Assembly (NCBI GenBank): GCA_023634235.1
Contig: JAMKCF010000029.1
Span: 1,488,001-1,552,000, forward strand
Direction of reading: 5' to 3'
DNA from: Pisaster brevispinus
Lineage: Eukaryota > Echinodermata > Asteroidea > Forcipulatida > Asteriidae
Length of the DNA stretch: 64,000 nt
Below, piece by piece: positions 41,583 to 51,100 of the stretch. Each line of letters opens with the position of its first letter. The first letter of the stretch is position 1. Both the position numbers and the translations under genes were made by a program. The notes below the pieces were generated by a model. That model was given only the letters and a program-made list of their open reading frames with translations. It made no database searches and was not told the origin of the DNA.

Positions 41583-42256
41583 ACCATACCAACCTTCATG
41601 ACCTTAGGGGTGCCGCCATTGTGTTTTGTCTGCACTCTGTCTGCGTCTCGTTCTACTAAAATAACGCCACACTAAAATGTAAAAGCTCATCATTTCAAAC
41701 AGAACTTGCTTCAATATCGTAAAAAAATATATATCAATGCGGTAACAGTATTATTATAGTTGTAATTTTGAAAAAAATAAATATTGTTAAAAGTTAACTT
41801 GTGACTATTTATTTTTACTTGTTCGACTTAAAACTTTTATGGAAGTGAAAGGTCACACGACCGCGTCGTTTGCATAACAAAGCCTCTTCCAGTTTGGCCA
41901 CTCCCCCGACGAGATTATTTTGAACTATGGGGGCGATATGGGGAGATAGCTACTCAGCAGGTGCACTTATTTATGATAAATCAGTGCTTACCCGGCTGGT
42001 GACGTTGCTTTTCTGACGACGGAGAGAAACATCCCCTGAAGAGAATGGAAGATGCGAAAGACTATAAGGCGTTGTTATCCGAATGAAATTACAGATTGGA
42101 TCAATACTACCATCCGATTTAATTATTACTTTTTTACTTAAGGTTCAGTTACTATCGTGAAATAAAATTAGATGTGTTCCGTTTTTATTTTACCACAGGC
42201 TTGCATGATCCAGTTCCTGAACCTGTCCATAAGTTTCAGACAGTAGACATGACCCC

Positions 42257-42644
42257 AAGGGCGTCGATGGGTGGGGGACGGGGGGGACATGTCCCCCTCA
42301 CTTTTTAGACTGGAGGGGACAGCATATCAGATGTCCCCCTCACTTTTTAGACTGGAGGGGACAGCATATCAGATGTCCCCCCCCCCCCACTTTTTGATTG
42401 ACTGTTCATTAGAAAATATGCAACAAAATATAAAAATATACACCATTTTCTTGATTTAATATTTCATTACAATTTTTGTTTAAATAAAATAATAGCGAAT
42501 AAATGGTGAAATGTTTTTTCATTTTTATCTTTTTTTCTGATGGACCACGCGCAGAATGGTATTTTGGGCCTATTATGTTAGATGTATTTTTTTCAAGACT
42601 TGCTCGCCCGTCCCCCCTACTTTTCAGTAGCGATCGACGCCCTT
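42257..42644. mobile_element. TIR element AAGGGCGTCGAT, with internal 42-bp duplication
   Basis: The ends are AAGGGCGTCGATGG and CGATCGACGCCCTT. Near the left end TGTCCCCCTCACTTTTTAGA then CTGGAGGGGACAGCATATCA is repeated in tandem. No open frame of note. Confidence 0.7.
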
Positions 42645-43358
42645 GCATGACCCTAATTCTACGCAGACAAAAAATGTATCGTTCATCCAGTGATTTTTTT
42701 CACTGAACATTATAAAGGATATATCTTTCGTTCCTCTAGATATTTAAGATATTTATTTATTACCACGATCGCAATATTGTGTGTAGGTCAACGGAGGAAC
42801 ATTTACCGAAGGTAATATTAATTCTGAGGCAACGTGCGCATCAAAAATAGGAAAATAACATATGATATGTTGTTAATTAAATTATTAATACTGAAGCAGT
42901 TAGCAGCGCAAAATCATTTACGAATGTTCTGTAGTGTAAACGGTAAGTTTATTTGCAGCATTTGAACATGTTATGACCACTAGTTAAAACTGACTCGTCC
43001 AGGCAGTCTTTAGTGGCCGGCCATTCAAACACGCGTCGGATACGAACATGTGTTTGTACATAAAAGTGCATGTATGTTACATGTACATCTAAACCCGCAG
43101 ACAGGTTTTGTACGTTGAGCTGCCAACTGTCCGCACGCGTCGCAAGAGTCGAATGAGATTTATTTCAACTAATTGGCGCATTGGTTTCGATACCAACACC
43201 CCCCCCCCCCAATCATTTTTCAAAGTTTTTTCATGTAACAAGCAAACTAATTCACTCTGACTTCATTTCAAAAGAAAAATTTGAATTAGCTGTTTCAAAC
43301 TGCTTCCCAACCAAAACTACAGTATAGCATACATGTAAATGCAAAATATAGTGTTAAT

Positions 43359-44228
43359 GCAGGCGCGGATCCGGGGGGGGGGCAAGGTGCACGTGCCCCA
43401 ATGGTAAAACAAATAACAATAATAAATTTTTAAAATTAGCACTAGGATGGATTTCTTTTTCATCCTATGCCATTCACATTGTTTTCTTTTTGACAAGATG
43501 AATCTCTCATGATGTCACTTGTAATTGAGATTTGCAACAATAACATAACATGAAACCTTACGTGCTCATTTGTCCGGGATAAATAGTGTCATGTCATTCC
43601 GGCATTCAAGTGTAAAGACTACACCAAGCTTGAATTTGCGAAACGCCAGATGTTTTTAATGAATATGCATGAAACTAGATAATGCAGCGACCAGATCCAA
43701 ACGCGAGATTTGTGGGATTAAATTTGTCTTTGAGTAAATTAGAAGGTTGATATGGATCAGAAGTGCTTAATAAAAAGTTTGTTTATTTCTCTGTTTTAGG
43801 AGGCTTGATTTTCCAACCCTCAAAACGCCAAAAGCTCAGAGTTTAAGTGGCAAATCTGACACCATGGCTAGCATGCTAGCCGCACTGAGCTGCATTTTGA
43901 ATAAACTACATCATCAAACGGGAAGACAGTAAAAACGGTTTTGCCCAATGTAAAGTCAATAGATTTTCTCTCGTTGCAATTTAGTCCGTGTGTTAAATTT
44001 ACACCAAAAGATGAACTTTTTGATTTTCAGGGTTTTCGTTCAAAGACATTGTATGGGGACTAAACTTTTATCCCATATTCGTAACTTAAGTACATTGTTC
44101 ATTGTTGCATGACTGCTTGCTATGGTTTACAGTGCGACACAATGTATCACACTAAAAAACAACAACTTTGGAGTCTAGACATTATTAACCAGTGCACTGA
44201 TGGTTTCATCATTGGCATTGTCAGGTGT

Positions 44229-44263
<35 letters not shown>

Positions 44264-44342
44264 GGGGGGAGCCTAATACACAATCCTGGGTGTACCGTTG
44301 TGCCCCCCCCCCCGGATTAGACAATCCTGGATCCGCGCCTGC
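43359..44342. mobile_element. About 1-kb TIR element GGCGCGGATCC with TGCA target duplication
   Basis: The left end is TGCA-GGCGCGGATCC-GGGGGG and the right end is GGATCCGCGCC-TGCA. The flanks (to 43358 and from 44343) rejoin to a sequence resembling the repeat at 8345-8400 (CAAACTGCTTACCAACCAAA...CCTGACGTTTCGACCC), which supports the TGCA duplication. A T run (44229-44262) lies near the right end. No transposase frame is seen. Confidence 0.65.
43838..44222. repeat. Inverted repeat arm, partner at 44502-44760
   Basis: Shared in opposite orientation: ATGAACTTTTTGATTTTCAG, TTTTCGTTCAAAGACATTGTATGG, TTGCATGACTGCTTGCTA and ACACCATGGCTAGCATGCTA. This arm lies inside the TIR element 43359-44342 and the partner lies outside it. 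Confidence 0.8.
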
Positions 44343-44694
44343 ATGACCTCACGTTTTTACCCTAAAAAGATAAAAGTGGGTTGTCGCTATACCACCACCC
44401 ACGTACATTCAGCGAACCATCAATCAGGGGACAATAAACCTGATCCAAACAAAGTTTATGTTTTGAAGATATCGGACAGCATAAATGAAACTGATTTTAG
44501 TGGCAACACCCAATGGTGAAACCATAGACTTCGAAGTTGATTTGTGTCGCACAATAAACCCTATAGCAAGCAGTCATGCAACAAGGCACTTTGTTATATA
44601 GTTACGAATATGGGATAAAAGTTGTCCCCATACAATGCCTTTGAACGAAAACCCTGAAAAATCAAAAAGTTCATCTTTTGGTGTAGATTTAACA

Positions 44695-45260
44695 CACGGA
44701 CTAAATTGCAATACATAGCATGCTAGCCATGGTGTCAGTGTCAGATTTGTCACTTAATCGTTAATTATCGTGGAGGTACATAGTACTTTGATTAATTTTT
44801 AATGGCCTGGGATAACTCTTATAGTAAAAGCATTTGTGTTTTAAAAATGATTTGTGTAATTTGTGTAACTTATTTTGAAAAGTTGTGTTCTTTGAACAAC
44901 CATATACTTACACTTTTTAGAGCCATGGGTTTTGTACACACATCGTACAAAACGCACAATAAATTAATAATGTCATGGTGACGACGCGTCATCCAGAATT
45001 TTAGGTCATTAAATAGTTGTACAGTATTCTACAAGTATATAATCGAAAAAAGTCTGATGATCGGACGTGTACTTTTTGAGAAAAAGTGGCTAAACTCAAG
45101 TCATTATAACTATTAAGTAAACTAATCAATTAAGTTAAGTTAATTACATGTAACTATCTTTAATATGATATAGGATCTGACTCTTTTATAATAAGCCAAG
45201 TTTGACTTTTGGAGGTCACAAAATGTGTGTACAAAACCTACATGTTTTTTTCACGGAAGG
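44695..45260. repeat. 570-bp direct repeat, copy 1
   Basis: Colinear with 46205-46770: GCTAGCCATGGTGTC, ATCGTTAATTAT, AGAGCCATGGGTTTTG, AAAACGCACAATAAAT, GATATAGGATCTGACTCT and ACAAAATGTGTGTACAAAAC. Confidence 0.85.
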
Positions 45261-45384
45261 AAAGAATAATAATTAAACCTGACCCTGAACCTGATCCCAA
45301 CTTTTACCTTCTTTCTCTATGAACCTTGTGCTATAGGACCCTTATTCGTACCCTCGCCCCATCTGGTTCAGAAGTTGTAATTGT

Positions 45385-45860
45385 TTAATTTGAACTTCCT
45401 GTTTGGACCGGAAGAAAGGTCAAATTGAGATCGCGTTGTTGAATAAATTGTAAATGTGCCGTAAGGTAAAATATACCACAAAATTATGATTTGATGACAT
45501 GGTTCAAGAAATGTGAATGTTAACATTTGAATTTTCTGTTTGGACCGGAAGGAAAGGTCAAAATAGTTTCACATTTGTCAATAACTTTTCTAATTTTTCA
45601 CAGTTTTACAAGACGGCGCAAAGATTACGAATTATGACATTCATTTCAGGAAATGTGATATTTTTTTATTTGAACTTCCTGTTTGTAACGGAAGCGAATA
45701 TCAAAGTGGGGTCATTGTGTTAGATGAAATGTCATACGTGTTGTAAGCTACAATACAGCACAAACATAACGACTTGATGACGTCAGGTTCTGGAGATAGT
45801 TGTTTCTATTTTAGAGCTTCCTGTTTTGGACAGGAAGTAAAGGTCAAGGTGGGGGTATGT
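45385..45860. repeat. Four diverged repeats of about 140 bp with CTTCCTGTTTGGACCGGAAG
   Basis: The motif starts near 45390, 45530, 45670 and 45815. Each is followed by AAGGTCAA-like words, then GTCATATGT/GATGTAAGCTACAA and a TGATGACAT-like word. The motif itself can fold, since CTTCCTG pairs with CGGAAG. Confidence 0.8.
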
Positions 45861-46204
45861 TACAAAATGAAATGTCACAAGTGATGTAAGCTACAAGACA
45901 CAACAAACATTACGACCCGATGACACTTTGTTCAGGAGCCTACCATTGAACCATTGACACCTGATGACGTCACGATGAAAAAATGTGTTTTTCATATACT
46001 AAACAATTGTATAAGGTACAAGATGGTATGTTACTCAACCCCATCAACTGCCTTTTAATGAAAACCCTATAGAATGTACGTAGGAATGCAAATACCGTTC
46101 GTGCACAAATCGAATGGGCTATACATTATTAGGTCCTCTCTTGGTTAGGACGATTCCAATATCAAGTTAATCTCCGACGCATTGCCGTGATTGCGCAATC
46201 ACGG

Positions 46205-46770
46205 CGCAATCAGCAAGCTAGCCATGGTGTCCGACTTGTTACTTATTCGTTAATTATTGTGGGAATACATTGTTCTTTGATTAGTTTTAATGGCATAGAA
46301 TAAATCTTAGTAAAAACATTTGTGTTTTTAAATAATTTGTGTATCATGGGGAATTGAACTTATTTTGAAAATTTCTTATTTTTGACCTACCAGATACTAA
46401 TACACTTTTCAGAGCCATGGGTTTTGCACACAGATACAAAACGCGCAATAAATGACGTCATCGTGACGTCGTCCGGCATTTTAGGCCAGCAAACAGTTAT
46501 ATACAGTATCCCACAAGTATAAAATCGAAAAAAAATTGACGATCGGAAGTATACTTTTTTGAGATATGGTGGTCTCAAGATTGGCTAACTAAATATTCAT
46601 GTCATTATAACTAAGTAAAATATTTAATTAAGTTAAGCTAATTACATTTAACTATAACTTCTTGACCTATGCTATAATATGATATATGATCTGACTCTAT
46701 ATCATACTAAGCTAAGTATGATTTTTGGAGCTCACAAAATGCGTGTACAAAACATATGGGCTTGACAGAG
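46205..46770. repeat. 570-bp direct repeat, copy 2
   Basis: Partner of 44695-45260, same orientation, 1.5 kb apart, with many base changes but clear colinearity. Confidence 0.85.
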
Positions 46771-46811
46771 CAAAAGAAGAAAAACAAATAAGAATTCTGA
46801 CGAAAATAATA

Positions 46812-46943
46812 GCTGTTCCGACCGCTATGTCGGAACAGCTAATACAAATCTTGACGAAAACAATAGGCTATGTCGGAACAGCTAATAAAAAACCTTGACA
46901 AAAACAATGGCTGTTCTAACCGCTATGTCGGATCGGAACAGCT
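46812..46943. repeat. Three tandem hairpin units, GTCGGAACAGCTAATA
   Basis: Unit 1 is a perfect hairpin, AGCTGTTCCGAC, loop CGCTAT, GTCGGAACAGCT (46812-46841). Units 2 and 3 are partial or mutated (TTCTAACCGCTATGTCGGAT). Units are joined by CTTGACGAAAACAATA-like spacers. Confidence 0.8.
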
Positions 46944-47574
46944 AATACCCGCCCACCTACCTGTTGTACGTGGTCATCACCTCTTGAGGGCGGTAAATTA
47001 CGATCAAGTTGTGTTTACTTTTTAGCAGCTAGGCGTGCCCTTTTTGTACGGAATCTTGTCAAATTGTATTATCATTTGAGACGGTTCGGGGTATGATCAA
47101 TTATTTTTATATATCTTTTTGCATTCATATTTTGCTGAAGTTTTCCATCGCTGCTTTGGTCTGTAATTGATTTGAACGGGTGTTTTTTAGGGGTAAACTT
47201 TAAAAAGGTAGGACTTAATGTGCGTATGGGTTTTGTAAAAAAATGTATGAGAAATTGAAAAGTACTCAAGCTACTTTTGTCTGTCTTTCTTAGTGCATGG
47301 AGGTAATATCTACCTCCATGGTTAGTGTGTCTGTGTAACCATGGTGACGTTAGTAAATCGGTTTTAGTTTAGAAACCCAAATAGTTTTTTCGATGAGCCG
47401 ACAAAATAAACAAACTAGACAAGACAAGACAACTAACATTTGATTCGACATGGATTGGATGACTGGGTTTGTAGTGATTGCAACTGCCGCTACTGGATTT
47501 CACTTTTTTTTCTTTGGTGTGTACCCCACTGAACCTGTTGACAAATGACAAGTGGTGGTGTTGTGCTAGCCATT

Positions 47575-47906
47575 AGACCCAGTAACTGGGGCGCTGTACT
47601 TTTTTTTCTTTTTTTTTCTCGAAATGCTGACATCTGCCTCGTACCTTCAGACCTTACTTTAGCTAGTACGACCGGAGATACCTAGCCTTTGTAGGACGTC
47701 AGTGTTTGTTGCACTAAACTCGTTGTATGCAACAGAGGAGTCAAAGTAGACCAAGTTACTTGTGCGCTGTACAGCGCACCAATTACTGTGTTTAGGCTAG
47801 TAGTAGATACCAACATTTTGAAAAATGGAGCTAGTAGTAGTACGACCGCAGATGTCAACATTTTGAGGGGAAAAAATGGAGAACAGAGCCCCAGTGAGTT
47901 GGGTCT
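47575..47906. mobile_element. TIR element directly upstream of HYI
   Basis: The left end AGACCCAGTAACTGGGGCGC faces the right end CCCCAGTGAGTTGGGTCT. Inner parts also mirror (GACATCTGCCTCGTAC / GTACGACCGCAGATGTC). A perfect 18-bp palindrome lies at 47762-47779. A partial relative is at 39950-40050. The element stops 81 bp before the HYI start codon. Confidence 0.6.
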
Positions 47907-47987
47907 AGTGTTGAGCAATATTTTATTAATGTTATTGTTAACATTAATACAACAAAACATCTCTGTTTACATTTGTTTATTCAGAAG

Positions 47988-48183
47988 ATGCCTCTCAAAT
48001 ACTCTGCCAACTTGTCGATGCTTTTTAAAGAGCTACCAGATTTAGTGGCCCGATACACGGCTGCCAAGGCCGCGGGATTCACAGCGGTTGAAGTGAGCTT
48101 TCCATATGATATTCCAGTTGAGAAACTCGTTGAGGTGAAGGAAAGGGAAGGACTTGAACAAGTCTTGGTCAATTCATTTCCGG
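47988..48183 (+). CDS. HYI: HYI exon 1
   Basis: The exon encodes residues 1-65, starting MPLKYSANLSMLFKELPD, the typical HYI start. AAG precedes the ATG. A pyrimidine-rich TTATTCAG lies just upstream, so a non-coding 5' exon is possible. The exon ends phase 1 at GTGAGA. Confidence 0.95.
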
Positions 48184-51100
48184 GTGAGAATTGGGGGGGG
48201 GGGCAGGGCGAGGAGGAGGGGGACAGTTGGATAGTGGGGTGGGATAGACTAAGTAATAGCAACAATACAAACTATGTTATATTTTTAAAATTGTTTCTAC
48301 ACTATAACCTATACCTAAGTAATACAAAACGCAAAATTGAAAATGGTGAATACTATTATTAAACGAAAATTGTGAACTGACCTTTTTAGAATAAAATGAT
48401 AATGTTTCCATCCAGGAAGTGTTTAAAACAAGCCATGTCTTGTCCAGTTTATTTACTGTCGTTGGGTTACTCGGTTTTATTGCCATGAACGTAATCATCC
48501 TCCCCTGCAAGGATCATCATAAATTCCATTTTTATTTTGTCAGCCTTGATCCCATCTTAATCCTCCATCCCAATCCTAGCCATTTTGAGATTAAAAGATA
48601 AAACAGGTAGATTACATGAAGAGATTGAATAATCCATAGACCATTGTTTTATTGTAATGCTACCATCGTTACCTAAACTGTAAACAGGTAGGGTTTGGAT
48701 TTATGAGTGCTAATGCAAGATTGGATTTTTCAATCTTTGAAAAATATACATTTTCTTTGTTTCTGAAACTTGAAGATTTAAAATTAATTTTACTTGGCCG
48801 AACAATTGCAGTTGACCTTCCTTTAAAATGACCATTGTACATTCTATTTTCTTTTGTCCAATAGGTGACCTGAAAGCAGGAGAGCTTGGTCAGGCTGCAA
48901 TACCGGGAAAAGAAAAGGAATTTCAAGAGAATCTTGAAATTTCGGTGAAGTACTGTACGGCTTTGAAATGTCCAAGGTATAGTTATTAACTACGACATTG
49001 AGCTCATCCTTATGACATATTGAATTGTGCTTCAAGACCTTGAGGAGACGGATTTGCTGTAATATCATTGAGGAGAAGTACATCATCGTTTCCCAGAGGG
49101 ATAGACTCATTCCACTTCTCAAGTTTTGAATAAACACACCATCCAATCAATCACTTAGTAACTTACTAACTTGCTTTGTTTAAGTTGAGTGGTGTGCTTG
49201 AATCACGATGGTTCTCCATGCCTTTTTGTCCCCCATTGCCGCCCTGATGTCTGCTGATTCTAGTCCCGTGTCCATTTTAAGTATGTCGGTGTAGGTCAGT
49301 ACAGGTCTTGCACCCTTCCTCCTCCCATGCTTAGGGGTCCATAGAGTGAGACTGGATACTCCTTCATCTTTGCTCCTGGAGCAGTGGCCAGCAAACTGCA
49401 TCCTTCTCTGCCTGATTTTCATAGAGAGCGTGGGCAGGTCCCAATTATAGGACTTTGTTGGTCACATGTTGACTCCAGTGGATGCTAGGAGCAGATCGTA
49501 ATAGCCTAGTGCTGCACCCATTTATCTGCTTTTCCAGTTTTGGAGTAAGAGTCCATGCCATACAGCCGTATATTAGCACGGACTCCACTGTTGAAAAGAA
49601 GAGGCGCTCTTTGAGCCTTCTAGGAAGGATTGATTTCCATAGTTTAGTGAGTTTATCACACGCCCTCCATGCTGATGCGTGACTTAATATCTGTCTAAGT
49701 GCTTTCCATTAAGGTTCCCAGGTACTTGAAATCAGTCATTTTCTCTATGAGCACACCGTCTTTTGTTACGATGTTGGTCTCTGAGCTGGTGTTGAATGAC
49801 ATATATTTAGTTTTACTGGCATGAATTTTTAGCCCAATCAATTACCATTATGGTATAAGTGAAAGAATGAAACTCGTAGAATTTTGTTTCAAGATTTACA
49901 AATCCCATTTCATCTTTCCACTTTGTCTTCAGATTGCATGTAATGGCAGGTAGGATACCTGAGTGCAAAGAGGAGGAGAAGTCCAAGTTATTGATGAGAA
50001 TGGAGGAGACATTTATCAATAATCTCAAGTATGCTGCAGAAAGGCTTAGCAAGGTGAACTACCTCCTCAGATCTACCCCAATGGGCTTTTTGCTTTTAGT
50101 CTTCTTGAATCCATCAGCATGGTTCCTTGATACATAGCAAACCTTTTAACTCAAGTCATCTGATAGGCTTTGGATAGGCTATCCTACACCTAGACCTTTC
50201 AGAATTAAGATCAGTTTCTAATAAAAATGTTTTAAAAAGGCATTTGTAAGACACTTTTAAGCTAAGTATCAAAGAGCTGTACACTATTACTATCCTTGTT
50301 CCTCTTGATTGGCGACGTTGTTCTTTGTATTAGTCACCGGTAGAGGGCACGTCATTGACTGTATTGGAGGCTGACTCGGAGGGACTGGGCAAGTCTATTG
50401 TTTCAATTGTTTCAATCCAGATGTTTGTGTGACACAGATATCTCTTCTTGCGTTGCGATATCAGCCACTACGTTTTCAATGAACGCAGCCAATCAAGACC
50501 AGCATTCAGTAGTCCTTATTTCTCAATAGTTTGCAGTCAGCCAAATGGCCCATGCTGATCATTCGCATCAACCAACTTTACCCTTTCAATTTACTACTTG
50601 GTGATGAGAACCAAGTTGTAGTTAATGTCTTGCCCAAGGAGACGAGTGTCTGGCTGGAATTCGAACCCACCCAGCCATCAGAGCTTCAACTTGATGCACT
50701 AGTACACTAGACACTGACTAGACTGCTAAGCCACAACACAGTTGAGAAGTCCTGGAATTGTTAATTAATAGAAATATACTAACAGTATAATGTTAAAACT
50801 CTTCCAGACACAATTCAGTCGCAGCAGACTTACCCCTGTTAGTTCATTAATTGAAAATGTCTACATGCATGGAGTATACAATATAATGTTTGCTGCAAAT
50901 TACCAGTTCAAGTTGGAGAGTAAAGATAAATTTCTATAGACCTTATGCACATAACGTCATTTGAGTAGGGCGCCCTCAGCTAGAGGTCAAAAGAAGGTCG
51001 CTCATTGGCCAATTCTGTGCGCTGAGCATGTATAGATGTGCGTTTTCTATTGTTACCTTTAAGACAGTGGCGGGATGACATCAGCACATAAAGTCTATTG

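Larger units (their letters stand above)
38186..47987. other. Intergenic spacer between GRL 5' end and HYI start
   Basis: No coding exon is supported. GRL and HYI are divergently transcribed across these 9.8 kb. The spacer is mostly mobile-element derived: MITE pieces at 38466-38520 and 39085-39305, a fold-back at 40540-41302, a hairpin at 41546-41582, TIR elements at 42257-42644, 43359-44342 and 47575-47906, a duplicated block at 44695-46770 and hairpin repeats at 46812-46943. Stretches 39310-40530 and 47000-47280 show nothing I recognise. Confidence 0.6.

Noticed and set aside
48188..48362. Read-through of HYI exon 1 to a longer 129-codon protein
   Set aside because: The frame after 48183 is a G-rich intron. 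The GTGAGA donor and exon 2 restore the family sequence.
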